64,000 nucleotides of DNA from Parasponia andersonii (lineage: Eukaryota; Streptophyta; Magnoliopsida; Rosales; Cannabaceae): NCBI GenBank assembly GCA_002914805.1, contig JXTB01000002.1, positions 2,752,780 to 2,816,779 on the forward strand. The letters run 5' to 3'. Shown here piece after piece: positions 11,388-23,277 of this stretch; position 1 is the first letter of the stretch; the number at the start of each line of letters is the position of its first letter. The position numbers were made by a program, and so were the translations under genes. The notes beneath the pieces are model-generated. The model was given only the letters and a program-made list of their open reading frames with translations, was not told where the DNA came from and made no database searches.

Positions 11388-13430
11388 TGATAGCCTTGCT
11401 ATATTATTTAGCATGCATGCGTTGAAACTTACAATTTTATCTGTAGCATGTGTTAGAATTTACAATATATTTTAAAATTTATAATATTACCATTATTTCA
11501 AATTCAAAATAATTGGACCAAATTTCATACATGTATACATTTTTTATTTTTTTTCTCCGTTAAATTTTATTTAAATTTCATATATGCTTGCCAAATCTTT
11601 ACAAATTAAAGTTTCTATTCACTAATTTGCTATTCAAATATTTCGTAAAACAAGTAAAATAATAGGAGTTCTTAGTAGGAAAAAAATATATTTTGAAAAG
11701 AAAAAGTAGTTTTTAAATATGATCAATGGCATTGTTTAGTATATATGTATCGGAGGAAAACTCAAAAAGTGTGCTAAATTTAGAATGGGTATACGTACTT
11801 TAGCATGAATACATTGAAAATGGTCTTAGTTGATTTTATTCCTTCGTTTAATTATGTTTTCTCTTCAATAAATTTTAAATTATAAAAATGAAAACATCGA
11901 CAAAAGAGACAAATAAAAAAGGGAGGAAAACAAATGACCGAATAAGAAGAAAGAGAACGAGTATTAAAGGAAAACTACGTAAAAAAACAACTAAATATAC
12001 ATAGTATACTGTAATTGAGACTGTTTAGAAACTCAACTAATTAATGGGTTGCCTTTGTGTCAATAGAATACAGGTTCTAGTTTTGTAGTCACAGTGTCAC
12101 ACCGAATGTATTATATGACTAAGATCTTAGTTCAACTTGATTGGAATGATTTATTCCTTTTTATTTTATATTTTATTTTTTTTAATGAGGTATGAATTGG
12201 TAAAATACAGCTGAGATTATTATTACATACTTTATTAGCTATTTCAAACTTTAAAAGATAGTGTGGTAAACTTGTTTTGTAACTCCTGTCCTACTTCAAA
12301 TATTAGTGTTAAAGATACAAATCTCCCTAGTTATGGATGTTCAAAAATAACTAGAAGCTGCAGAAATCAACCAATTCAAACTAAATAAAATTGCCTGATT
12401 TTATTTCTCTAAAGTTAGTTGTTTTGTTCGGTTTGATTAACGACTTTAGGGTGTGAAACCATAAAACCAACGACCAAAACTGAACAAATAAAATCACAAA
12501 ATATATATTATATATTCAAATATGCTATTTTTTTCCACAATGTTGAGACTTATAAAATTAATTTTGTATTTATTGTACTATAAATTATTTATTTTGTTTT
12601 TGGTTTATAAACAAGTTATTTGTTGTTGATTTAAACTTTTAAGTTTGGTAATGATTGTTTATTTAAATTTGGATAATGAACCATGTATGATATGGGCTAT
12701 GTCCTAATTTGTATGAAATCGATGGTACTGGTCCATTATTGCTTCAGGTAATTGTTTGAACTTAACAAGATATTACATAAAGGTCCAAATTTAAATGACC
12801 AGACAATCTAAATATAGTCGGTAAGTTTCCTTCAAAAATTCAAAAACGTTACTTGTGTACTTTCCGATGCATTTTTTCAGTTTTATTGTTTGAGGGTTAG
12901 ATTTTATTATTATTATTACATTATTAAAATGTTAAATTAAATAATAAAATCAATACGTAAAAGAATGAGACTAAAAATATGAAAAAAGCACTATTTAGCA
13001 TTCCTCAAAATTTAGTTCCTTAATTCCACGGAATGAAAAGTTCCAACTAGAGGAATTTTATAAGACACTAATAGTGTGAAACATCACATAACATATAAAT
13101 TTATTATTAGATGATTGTGATTAATAAATTAACTCTGCATGATTATATCAGAATATAATTATAATTAAAATAATCAACGTTACTCCGTACTATTTGTTTA
13201 ATACCTGATACATAGACTGTGATCGTGTTGACCATTGAGGTGTACAATAAGGTACGCAACATAGGATGAGATCCCAAATTCTTCAAAATGAGGGTTTATT
13301 GATATTTTAGGGGTCAGTCGGATTCTCATACACCACCGCTGTTTCAATTCCTCCCTCCCTCCAAAAATCCTTTAGCGACTCTGTAAAACCCCCAACCCAA
13401 ACCCACTCCACTCCTTCCCCTTTTCCCCCT
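11388..13430. other. intergenic upstream of the SCL28-like gene
   Basis: No gene or clear element is seen. It is AT-rich DNA with scattered short repeats. The last 200 bases become C-rich (CCTCCCTCC, CCCAACCCAAACCC) on entering the SCL28 promoter and leader. Confidence 0.6.
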
Positions 13431-13478
13431 TAGGGTTAGGGTTTTGGGTTTCTTCCTCTTTCAGAGCACAAAACCCTA
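13431..13478 (+). promoter_or_regulatory. telo-box motifs in the SCL28 leader/promoter
   Basis: TAGGGTTAGGG at 13431-13441 is a telomere-type motif on the opposite strand, and AAACCCTA at 13471-13478 is a forward telo-box. Telo-boxes are common near the start sites of plant translation, RNA-processing and cell-cycle genes. The second lies 18 bp before the ATG, so it is in the leader. Function is inferred from the motif only. Confidence 0.5.
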
Positions 13479-13495
13479 GAGAGTTGCAGAAGCGA

Positions 13496-16173
13496 ATGGC
13501 CAGGTACAGAAGCCGGAGCCGAAGCTACAGCCCTCGCCGCCGTAGCCGAACCCCGCCGCCTGGTCGCAAGCGCCACGACGATGAACCCCGCGATCGCCGC
13601 CGTGACCGCAGGGACCGTCGCTCACCGGCTCCTTCCGGCTTGCTCGTTCGCAATCTCCCTCTCGATGCTAGGTCTCTCTCTTACTCTTTTTCTTTTGTAG
13701 TTTAGATTTTTCTTCTCGTGATAGAATTGGGAATATAATTGCCATGGAAATTTGAGCTGTGTATAGTGTATTCTTTACTTTGCTTTGTCGTATTTAAAAT
13801 TTTTGTTTACTGGGTATGCCTTATAGTCCAAATTTTCGAGAATTTATTCTGTTTACATTGGGGAATCATTAGTTTTTGGAATGTAGCGTACATGGTGCCT
13901 GGTGAATTTTACCTAGTCATTAGTTTCATTTGGTTTGATTATATATTCATATGTGTGCACAGGCCAGAAGATCTTAGGATTCCATTTGAACGATTTGGTC
14001 CTGTGAAGGATGTATATCTACCTAAGAATTACTACACTGGGTATTAATCTTATTACTTTGTTTTTGCTAAGTTGAAAGAGAAATGTTTACCTATGTTAAG
14101 TTTTCTGCTGTCATCTGTTTTACGAGCTAAGCTAATCGAATTAATAGGGAACCACGAGGCTTTGGGTTTGTCAAGTACCGTTATGCTGATGACGCTGCTG
14201 AAGCAAAGCAGCAACTGAACCATACACTTATTGGCGGACGTGAGATAAGAATTGTGTATGCAGAGGAGAATAGGAAAACTCCACAAGAAATGCGCACGAC
14301 TTCCCGCCCGAGGTGTTGAAGTGGTTTTGTCTTCCATAATTCCATTTTGCGATACTATCTTAAATTTTCTTGTTGACTTTGCCTGTTTTTTCTATAAAAT
14401 AGTGGTCGACATGGAGGAAGTCATAGGAGAACTCCACCGAGGTCCACAAGACGCCAATACCATTGTCAGTTAGATATTTGCTTGACATTCACTTGGACTT
14501 GATTATTAGAAGTTTGCTTGAAAGTTGAAACTATTTTGTGTTTTTAATTTTCTGCTGAATTTTCTTGGATTTTGTCTGTCCACAGCCTACTCGCCGTCAC
14601 CTTCACCTGTTAGGTATGACTCAAGGTTTGGGTTTTTACTCGTATAAGATTTAAAGTTTTGTCTGTTTCAATTATTATAAGGATTGACATAACTTGTGGC
14701 CTTAGTCCTTAATTGTTTGAATTGATGTTGTTGGCTTTGTGCTATACTCTTTGGTGTGAAGCTAACATTTATAGTGGTCCACTGGTCCTGTACTTTCCAA
14801 CCTAGAAATCACTTTTTCTTTAGGGTTTCTAATGTGTACCTTTTCTTTTATGGGTAGTCAACTAGACCAAATGAATGATGCTCAACTAGCCCTTCTATTT
14901 TTTGAAGTGTTTCCCCAATAGTGCGACGATGTTACTAGACTAAGAACTAGAAGGTTGTAAGTGATTGTCATCTTTTAGGTATAGATTATCATATAGACAA
15001 TAAATTCTGTAATATCTGCGGGTGACCTTGTTTATGCAGCTATTAAAGTGAAATGGGAGACTATAAAGACTTCTGGATTAATAAAGATTAACAAGAAAGA
15101 GGCCCTAAAAGTGATGGGCAACTTGCTCTTCTTATGAATTGTCTTAATCTCACCTTGACCAATGTTCAGTGTACACCATGCATGGACTTCAAAGTCTTTA
15201 TGCTTCCGGTTTTGCGACAATTGCTGCTGTTGAATGACCTGGCTACCTAAATTCTGTCTGAGAGATGATTGGCAATCACAAAACCACTTTATTTTTTAAT
15301 TTTTTTAATTTTTTTTCCTTTGAGCATATTAAATTAATTATTAGTTAGAGCGTTTTAAATTTGATATCATGTTTTGCATATACGATCCAGTTAAGAAAGA
15401 ATATAGAGCTTATAGTTGGCCAAAGAAAGATATCATCTTCAAAGATGGGAAGCTATTCAAAGTTTTTTCTGGTAGAGGTTTGGTGACATTGTCCAAGGAA
15501 AAGATAATTGAGGTTTTAGAAAGTTGGGGCAAAGATTCAGATGCTGATCAACCAGTACCTCAATATAAAGCATAAACTGTCATTGTTTGGACAGTGTCCT
15601 ATTTTTGTTCGGAAACCTTGAAAAGGTTCAGGTAAAGGTAACATTTTAATTACTAGATGAGGATATGAATAGAATTTCTGTTATCTGAAAACAAATAATT
15701 TGGTTCTTTTTTATAGAATTTTGTGCCCAGTTTCTTTGCTGGTTAAGTTTCAGTGGTATCTGTTAGGGACAATAGGTGCTTTTTGTTAGTGAGGATATGC
15801 TTTGAGTTTTAATTTGTGCTTGATTTATTTGGAAACATCTTGTCGTACAACATAAGCCAACTTTGTAATGATGTATTGTCAAGTAATCTCTCTTCCCTTT
15901 CTGTTGGACAGGGACCGCAGGTCAAGGGATGATTATCGTTCTCCAGTGCACTCTCGATCAATTTCACGTTCTCCTCCACGCAGTGATAGGAGCTACAGGA
16001 GGTCCCCAAGTCGTTCTCCTCCGCATGATGATGGGGATTATAGGAGGTCCCCAAGTCCAAGGGAGAATGGTCGAAGTTTGCCTGATGGAAAGGACCATGC
16101 ACCAACCCAGTCAAGGAGTCAGAGGGGCAAGAGTCGTAGTCCTTCAAGGTCCTGCTCAAGATCTTACAGGTGA
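13496..16173 (+). CDS. SCL28: SR splicing factor, SC35-like (SCL28-type)
   Basis: Likely pre-mRNA splicing factor of the nuclear speckle. Coding exons: 13496-13671, 13963-14040, 14148-14312, 14403-14464, 14586-14613, 15912-16173 (771 nt, 256 aa), all with GT-AG introns. The N-terminal extension (residues 1-46) is RS-rich and highly charged (MARYRSRSRSYSP start), as in plant SCL proteins. One RRM spans about 48-125 with RNP2 GLLVRNL and RNP1 RGFGFVKY. The tail is an RS/SP-rich domain with SRSPPR-type repeats. The sequence around DARPEDLRIPFERFGP and the EENRKTPQEMR end of the RRM fit SCL28 better than SCL30/30A/33 as I remember them. The last exon could instead be cut at AG|GTGAAAG (after 16169) and joined near 16450, which swaps the stop at AGG-TGA for a short tail. 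Intron 5 (1.3 kb) is unusually long. The gene is convergent with NDUFA8. Confidence 0.88.
15345..15575 (+). other. unrecognised coding-like ORF inside SCL28 intron 5
   Basis: An open stretch runs from after a stop at 15342-15344 to TAA at 15573-15575. The first ATG is at 15369 and gives 68 aa. Composition is that of a real protein: it has YDPVKKEYRAYSWPKKDIIF, a KVFSGRGLVTLSKEKIIEVL segment and a polar end. I do not recognise the family. It may be a captured gene fragment, a cassette or poison exon of the SR gene, or a relic. A second weaker coding-like patch lies at 15040-15130. Confidence 0.35.
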
Positions 16174-17500
16174 AAGCCTCCTTCATTATGTAATAATGAA
16201 TGTTGACTGCCAAATCTATTTCTTTTTGATTAAGAAAGAAAAAGAATGACACATCAATGTCCGTCCAGTCTAGTCTTTATTTGAGGCTCTTCTACTTTTT
16301 ACAGGTGTTTCCATGTATAAAAATATGGTAAAAACCAGTATTTAATGCTATTCATTATTTTGTAGTTCTGACTTCTGGCTAACTACTTTATCTTAATAAT
16401 AATGTACTAATGAAGTGAGTGATTTTATGTGCTAATGCTTTATATTTTAGGTTTGTCCTGATCCTTACAAAAGGCTGAGTGTTCTACTTCCCCTTAGTTC
16501 TAGGGTTACTCTCTTTGTTTTTAATTACTTCTGGAAGGTCTTCTGATTTTTTCGATTTTTGCTGTGCAGTCCTCGTTGACGTTGCTAGCTGTGGTCCTGT
16601 TAAGTGGCGCGGTCATTGCTTGCTGCAAAGTGGTTTTGTTACTTTCAGTGTAGATGATGTATGTGGTATTATAGTTAGGCATGAAGCTCTCAGAGGTGAC
16701 TTTGCTGCACGTAGAATTCCTTTATGTTTAATGAACCAAACCTTTGGATGTTGATCATGTAAATTTTGGAGATTTGAACTAGCTGTTTCTGTAGTTCGTG
16801 GTGGTTTTGATTGTTGGCAATCTTTGTGTAAACTCGGTTGTTTTTCACTTTCTATGATCCATGGTGCGTTTGATCATTGGCAAAACTTACTGTAAGCTGT
16901 TTCTGTACTAGTCTGTTTGGTTCAGTCTTGGGTGGCGCAGAATAAAGTCAATAGATCTCATTAAGTAGATGGATCAAACGGTTGAACAGGTTCAGACCAA
17001 ATATGGCTTTCAAAATGTGCTGCTCTGGGCCAAGTGTATGTGCATGTAAAATTATGGTTTTCCTGTGGCCGGAGGACCCTCGTGTGACTGTAGAAGACGG
17101 CTCTTTTGGCTTTTGGCTTTCGGCCAGTTCTTGCTATTTGATGACACTTAAATTTTGATTAGGAAGAGGAGGATTGTGTAAGTCTACTATGTGAATTTCT
17201 CAATGCTGTCACTAGACCCTTACTTGAGATTGCTGTAATCAGGATTTTCCACCTTCAACTGAGACCAGCATCAATTGACAAACTTCTCAATGTTCGATTC
17301 CTCGTGTTACTTTTATCATTCTAACAGTTGGACTTCCAGCCGTTTTAAAAATTAACATTTTAGGTACTCATGTTATATTTACTTTTGGTACTAACTTCTT
17401 GTTTTGATGATCGAGATGCTGCTTAACCATCCAAAAGATTGCCATTAGATTGTGAGAAATGCTATTGGCACCGTAGAAGCTCACAAAGTGTCCTTAAAGA
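16174..17500 (+). other. SCL28 3' region (possible last exon and UTR)
   Basis: The AG acceptor near 16450 (TATATTTTAG) could open a final exon reading FVLILTKG then TGA. T-rich transcribed-looking sequence continues to about 16900. No separate gene is seen between here and the NDUFA8 3' end. An open frame at 16479-16754 has no recognisable domain. Confidence 0.4.
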
Positions 17501-17761
17501 GTTTGTATCCCATCTTAATTGAGAACAAGAATAACCATTGTATGATGAGAAACAAAAAACATCAGTCAATATCTGCAACTTATGATTTAGGGGTGGGCCA
17601 ACATTGCCATGCTTGGAGCAGTCCTCCGAAAAATCTGAACATACAAAGATGATAAATTATATGAAGAAACAAAGTTGCATATCAGAACTGGTTGAAACAA
17701 CAGTACTTGCTCACTGCAAAACCGACCAAATTATTTTAGACATTAAAACATGAATATGATC

Positions 17762-19257
17762 TCATTCCAAAGGGCATGCTTTCTCAAATGCTTGCTGCTC
17801 TTTGCGACATAAATCAAACTCATTCGTACGGTAATACATGCATCCAACATAAGCATCCATCTCTTTTGTGCACCTTTGGTGAAGATCTCTCAACCTGCAA
17901 GGAAAAAATTTTCTCGTTTAGGAGAAAGGGCATAAACAACTCTCCACCTTATATAGTGTAATAACTTTATGTACTACATTGAATTATTAGAGCCCGGCTT
18001 ATCACCTGCAGTCTGCTCAGGGTTCTACATGGAAATATTGGATATACTCCTCCTACTCCTGAAAAAAGATGTTCAACCTAGTCGACTCTGTGTGTGTGAT
18101 TTTGCCAGAGTTGCCTTATTTATTTTTATAGTATTTGCCTCCCATTTGAACCCTACAATCTTTGGGAGACAGTGCTATAGCATATTGCTAGGTGGGTCAT
18201 GAAGAGTTGTACCACAAACCTAAGCCATGGATCCGACCACTCGGCCTAGCATCCATGGGTCTAGAGGTGCATTCTTAGTATAATAAAACTGTAAGGGTTG
18301 GAAAATGAAGGAATATATTTCCAAATGCACAGGTTCAATCATCAAATCCTCCAACACAGATTTTGAGATTGACGAGTGTGTTGTTCTTCTGTAAGATATG
18401 GTAATTATTATTACAAATTTATAAACACTTTGTCATACACGACACAAACTCAAAGTACACAAGTATATTCTAAAACTATGTACCACGAATATGGAAAAGC
18501 AAAATTAAAGGAGCCATAACTAATACATGGAATTACCAGCACTACCAATAAAACAAAAAGAAATTTAACTGGCCAAAGAGTCACGCTTTGGAAGAAAGCA
18601 TCGAACAAATTCAATGCCACGGAAGTAACTTCTTAAAGGCATCCAATGCTGAATGGAGATCATACTAATATGACATTCCTACACATAGACATGGCAACCC
18701 AGCCTTGTCGAAGACAGATTCTAGTTCGAAATTTCCCACTTCCGTAAGACTAAAAAACCCTTTTAACACAATGTAGTAAAAACAAAAGAGCAAACTGAAA
18801 CAGGGATTACAAATTTACAAGACGCAAACTTATGCACTTCCTCCTCTTTGCAACATTTTCAGCATTTCTCAAGTGCAATCAAAATCAAGATAAAGTTTAA
18901 GTTTTGAGAGAGTCCCTTGTTACCAAAAATCTGAGCCCTCAGCAGTGAACAATATATACTTCTTCTTTTTTTCCCCCACAAGGCCCAACATTTCTCATTA
19001 TTCACAAAAAAAACCCCCAAAATATTGAGAAAATATCAATGAAGGGATAATCGAAAAGACTAGACTTACAGGCCAAGGACGCAGCGAGTAACTTGCTGGC
19101 CCTTATCGAGACATTTCTCGGGGTTTGGGTCCTTCTTCTTGCACTTGAGGAAAGCCACGTTCTCCGCTTGGCACTTCACCGATATCTGCTTCGACGACGC
19201 CATCAGCACCGCCGATGTCGGAATCGGATCTCCCGCACCATCCACAGCGCTCGCCAT
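17762..19257 (-). CDS. NDUFA8: NADH dehydrogenase 1 alpha subcomplex subunit 8 (complex I)
   Basis: Subunit of respiratory complex I (NADH:ubiquinone oxidoreductase), a twin-CHCH protein of the mitochondrial intermembrane-space side. Coding exons on the minus strand: 19257-19070 and 17894-17762, joined across a GTAAGT...TTGCAG intron of 1.2 kb. The 321 nt encode 106 aa, the length I recall for the plant family. Three clear CX9C spacings are seen (KCQAENVAFLKC, CLDKGQQVTRC, CTKEMDAYVGC) and a fourth Cys pair near the end (DLCRKEQ...KACPLE). I chose the ATG at 19257 (MASAVDGAGDPIPTSAVLM, typical plant start) over the longer upstream frame, which lacks an ATG. A leader intron is likely (19518-19270, AG|GTAC to TCAG). 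It is head to head with the mitochondrial bL33 gene. Confidence 0.93.
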
Positions 19258-19559
19258 TCCCCCCAATTTCTGATTAAACCCAAAAAAGAAAAAGGGAAAA
19301 AAGACGGGTTCCAAATTTTGTTAGGTATTCAACATTCCTAACCGTTTGGTTGCCGAGAAAGTGATGGAAAATTTGAAAGAAAACAGGAATTGTTTTGGGG
19401 TTATAGATGGACTAGAAAGATATTGCTTTCGACAATTCGATTTTCTCGAGAAACAAACAATAAATGGAACAATTAAATTGAAAACAAAAATAAACAAATC
19501 TTTGAGAAATGCTTGTACCTGATCTCTTTAGTTGAATGATATTTTCTCTTCAGCTCTGA

Positions 19560-19985
19560 GAAGAGAGTAGAGAGAAGAAAATTTCGAGTGTTAGGGCACA
19601 GCGAGTAGTGCTGAATTACTGCTAACTACAACTCCAGACTGTTGTCGTTTTATGAATTGAGACCGCCGTTTTAGATTTACTGTCGTTTAACGGAACCTTG
19701 TCGTCCTCAAGAACATTGTCCATTCACAATATAGAGTTTGTCTACTTTGATATTGTTGTCGTTTTTATAATTTTTTTGTCGTTTTTTGGAACATTGTCGT
19801 TTTTGAGATTTTCGTAGAGAAGCATGCATGGATTGAAGGGAGATTGAGGCACTATTATAAAGAACAAGACAAGTGTAAATATGCGCCACAGAACAAGGAC
19901 ACAATCTCGAGAATCTATTGGAGCCCTTCTTCTCATTTTGTAAGCCATACCACACTAGATTATATCTTAAACCCTACTGTGATAT
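19560..19985. promoter_or_regulatory. divergent promoter region NDUFA8 / bL33m
   Basis: About 0.4 kb separates the presumed leader of NDUFA8 (minus strand, first leader exon above 19518) from that of the mitochondrial L33 gene (plus strand, leader donor at 20073). It contains the TGTCGTTTT motif cluster (19641-19805) and a telo-box AAACCCTA at 19969-19976 near the L33 start. TATA-like TATTATAAAG lies at 19851-19860. Bidirectional activity is inferred from gene arrangement, not shown by the sequence. Confidence 0.5.
19641..19805 (-). repeat. cluster of TGTCGTTTT motifs
   Basis: TGTCGTTT or close variants occur about six times in 165 bp (near 19642, 19680, 19700, 19757, 19777 and 19794), irregularly spaced at 20-50 bp. 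The reverse complement AAACGACA forms a similar cluster at 30301-30498. Such spaced subterminal repeats are typical of ends of CACTA or hAT-type elements. Here they sit in the NDUFA8/bL33m promoter interval. Confidence 0.55.
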
Positions 19986-20318
19986 TCCTCTCCCCACTCT
20001 CTCTCTCTCTCTATCTCTCCCTAGTCTCAAGCCGCAGGCCTAATCTCCCTGAACTCTTTAGACCAAGGCCAGGTACTACTTCAAATTTAAATTCTTTTTC
20101 TGCAATTATTTATTTTCAGGTATAAAATTCGAAACCAATATGTAAATTTTATCAAAGAAATTTCCACTTTTTTTTCAGATTTTTTTTTTTTTTTTGGGTA
20201 AGAGAAAGAACCCTTTTTTTTTGGGGGGGTTGATTTGGGTCTAGTTACCAAGTTGTTGTTTTGATTTGAAAAACCCCTTCTTTTACAATTTTCTTGGTGG
20301 GTTTTTAGATTGAAGGAA

Positions 20319-20492
20319 ATGGGTGACAAGAAGAAGAAGGCTACGATATTCATTCGACTTGTTTCAGCTGCTGGGACTGGTTTTTTCTATGTGAAGAAGA
20401 AGCCATCTAGAATGGTGGAGAAGCTCGAGTTCAGGAAATTTGACCCTCGAGTTAATCGTCATGTTCTTTTTACAGAGGCCAAAATGAAATGA
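20319..20492 (+). CDS. RPL33: mitochondrial 50S ribosomal protein L33 (bL33m)
   Basis: Structural protein of the large subunit of the mitochondrial ribosome. The single coding exon gives 57 aa starting [20 protein letters not shown] and ending KMK. It shows the bL33 core: an aromatic GTGFFYV strand, a Lys-rich KKKPSR turn, [17 protein letters not shown] and a short basic end. It lacks the zinc-binding Cys pairs of some bacterial L33 forms, as plant mitochondrial L33 does as far as I recall. The ATG at 20319 is the first in frame. A leader intron from 20073 (CAG|GTAC) to 20308 (TTTTAG) leaves only 10 nt of leader next to the ATG. A telo-box lies upstream, usual for ribosomal-protein genes. The symbol is generic; the organelle assignment comes from similarity to the plant nuclear gene. 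Confidence 0.92.
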   Translation: MGDKKKKATIFIRLVSAAGTGFFYVKKKPSRMVEKLEFRKFDPRVNRHVLFTEAKMK

Positions 20493-21016
20493 AATCAAAT
20501 TGTTGGGGTCCATTGGTTTGTTTGTCCACCCCCTTTTTTTTTTTTTAGGACTGTTCATTTAGATCATCAATAATTAGATTTTGATGTATCTTTCAGATAA
20601 TCTTGTATTAAATAGAACTGGGTTCTAATTATTGATTGCTAGTGGTTATGTTCTGTTATGGTTTCTGAGCATAGATTGAGAACATGGAGGATTCTAAAAG
20701 TGAAATGAATGGAAATGTTTGGTTCTTATTTTGATCAATAATGAGATTCTGATGTCTTGTATCAAATAGAATAGAGCTCTTATTATTGATTATTATTGGT
20801 TATATTCTCTCAAGACTTTGATTGAGGGGAATTAGATCAAAGTCTTGTGCTGATTCTGATTTCTGACCCTTACATGTATTGAAAGTATTGTGATGATATA
20901 TATTTGGTTTCTGCAGTACTGATAATTTTAACTCTTTCTGGTTGATACTTTGTGATGAACTTTATCACTTTAAACATGAAGAACCTAAATTCAAGTCGTT
21001 GTGGAAATGACTTTAC

Positions 21017-21059
<43 letters not shown>

Positions 21060-21984
21060 CCGACTCTGAGTTGAAGAGTCTCATGTCAACAAAACCAACA
21101 CTTGAATATTGAATGTTCCTTTTCTCTCTTTTTTAGGACTATTCTGGCAGAAAATTAGTGTAGTACTAGAGGTGTTAATCCTAAATATATTTTTCTTCTT
21201 TACCAGCTGATTTTTCACCCTTCAATTGAATTTTTTCAATTAACAGGAAACTTGTCTGTTGTCATTAAATATCATTTATTTATAATTTTTGTATAGTTTA
21301 ATCTTTTAGTACACCAAAATGGGGATTGGACTTGATAGTTGATACCTATAAGATGACTGTAATTTTTTTTTTGTAATATTTGTTTTGAATAATAGATGCT
21401 CATATCACTCTTCATCTTTTTCTTGGTAAAATTCTAAGGCACTAAGGTCATCTCAGTGAGTGTTTCAGTTGTTTGCTCGGAGCCTCAGACAACGCATATT
21501 CCGAACATTACAATCAAATCAAAGAGAAAGGAATTAGGAATTTTTATGCAAATTGTCGCATCCATAGAAGTGGCTATCTAGTAATAGACACACCATCAAC
21601 AAACCTAAATGACACTGACAACTGGTGCTAGCGTGTTTGTACCACTGGGCTGTGAGTGGATTCTGGCAAAGGCAATGGTTCAAATATTAATTCCATACTT
21701 CTGAAATGTGAACTAACAAACACAATTTTCTCCGTCTTCAGCCTAAAAAAGGACTATTCCTCTGTTGTTCCCTCCAATATTTGTCCTTGTTTTATTGGCA
21801 TGTAGTTAGACTTTTGATTATTTGATTATTCATATTATGATGATAGTAGTTGTTTCGTTGTTTTTTCTTGTAATAAAAATTCCAACTAAGACCATTTGTC
21901 GTGATAGGAAGAAAGAAAAAACGCATGAAGGGAAAACGAAATAAGACTCGGTACTTATAATTTTGTACATGGATCCCGTTTATC
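20493..21984. other. intergenic between bL33m and DXS, first part
   Basis: No gene is supported. A near-duplicate pair of AATAATTAGATTTTGATGT / CAATAATGAGATTCTGATGT segments lies at 20570 and 20740. A pure (TA)n run of about 38 bp is at 21020-21057. 21470-21690 is less AT-biased and may be a repeat fragment. Confidence 0.55.
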
Positions 21985-22265
21985 TCTATTAGTTGTGATG
22001 TTTAGCAATAAGTGGCTAAGAAGAGGCACTGATTCGAAAGCACTAGGTTCCACACTTTCTAATTCTTTTAATTCAAGTCTTCATATTCCTAGCCTAGCCA
22101 GAGAGGTAGCTACCCCTATTCGTTCCCTGGGTGACGGAGAAAATGTTCAGATGTTCACAAGTCTTCGCTGTAAATCAAGCTCCCCCTTAGATTCGGGGAT
22201 AGGAAAACTAGCAAGAAAGGGTGTTACGCTACAAGAGAAGTGGAACTAAAGCTTGCGAATGAGGA
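21985..22265 (+). other. possible organelle-DNA insertion (NUMT)
   Basis: This 280-bp island has a balanced base composition and few A/T runs, unlike its neighbours. It includes GCTCCCCCTTAGATTCGGGG and GAGAGGTAGCTACCCCTATT, which read like plant mitochondrial spacer DNA. An 84-codon frame spans most of it but shows no known domain. This is a compositional impression only; I cannot match it to a specific organelle locus. Confidence 0.25.
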
Positions 22266-23267
22266 TTCTATAGAAGATTATGTAAACGATTAAGTAGTTA
22301 CGTTGTTTATAGAATGAAATTGGAAAATAAATAATGAATGATAATAATTATTTGATTGAAATTGGAAACAATAGTAGAATAAAATGAAATAAATTGATAA
22401 AATTATCTTTATTTTTAGATATTTAAGTAGGACAAAAAATGAAAAATGAGTTTTATTAAACTAAGAAATAAGTTAGAACTTTTATTTTATAGATGAAAGA
22501 ATAGAATAGCAATTATATTATTTAATGGAATTATGATTCTCATTCTTTTGCTAAAAGATGAAACAAACACCGGTAGACTGAGTTTTCCATTTCAAAATTC
22601 GTTTCTTCGAATCAAATCGAACGTGTCCTAAAGTGTCAAATATCTCATATCTCGCCTAACATTTATGAATGTTTGTCAATAATTTCATGGTCTTAAATCA
22701 CAAATATCTCATATCTCGCCTTCCATATATGAATCGCCTACCATTTATGAACGTTCGTCAATAATTTCACGGTCCTAATTGCTAATTTGCCACACAAACC
22801 AATGAACCCGTAATTACCTAACAATTTGGAGGTCCAAATTACTATTGGACGTATGGTAGAAAGTTGACATTTGGTTTCCAAGGTTGACCCACCCAAACAA
22901 CACCAAGTATCAGTCTAGGCCCAACAGTACCGTATCAAAACCAATCTAAAAAAAAAAAAAAAAAAGGGAAAACAAAATGACAGAAAAGGCATCATATCTA
23001 TCAGTCTATCCGTTTGAGATTTCTGGTGACGTGGCCCAATGAACGAGGGATTACCATGTTGATCCTCAAAAGACAGTAATGGTGTTGTTAAGGTAAAGAC
23101 TATAAATATGGAACCAAAATAAATGGGAAAACTTTGACACGACTCAAAAAAAGCTCTCTCTGGGTTGGCCATTTTGGTCTTTAGAAGAAAAAAGAAAAAA
23201 AAACCCAAGTCTTTCAGTCAGTGACACTCGCTATCGTCCACAAATACACATTTCAGTACACTCTCCT
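22266..23267. other. DXS upstream region
   Basis: AT-rich DNA with a local duplication: AAATATCTCATATCTCGCC occurs at about 22637 and 22702, and CGTCAATAATTTCACGGTC-like copies follow each. It contains no coding signal. The last 300 bases probably include the DXS promoter. Confidence 0.55.
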
Positions 23268-23277
23268 TTTATATATT
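23268..23277 (+). promoter_or_regulatory. probable TATA box of DXS
   Basis: TTTTATATATTC lies about 205 bp before the DXS ATG, which would give a leader of about 175 nt if transcription starts some 30 bp downstream. It is the best TATA-like match in the C/T-rich region just before the gene. The call is by position and motif only. Confidence 0.4.

Noticed and set aside
15809..16252. 147-codon minus-strand frame opposite the SR exon
   Set aside because: It mirrors the RS-coding repeats on the plus strand; the plus-strand frame continues the RRM protein with correct splice phase.
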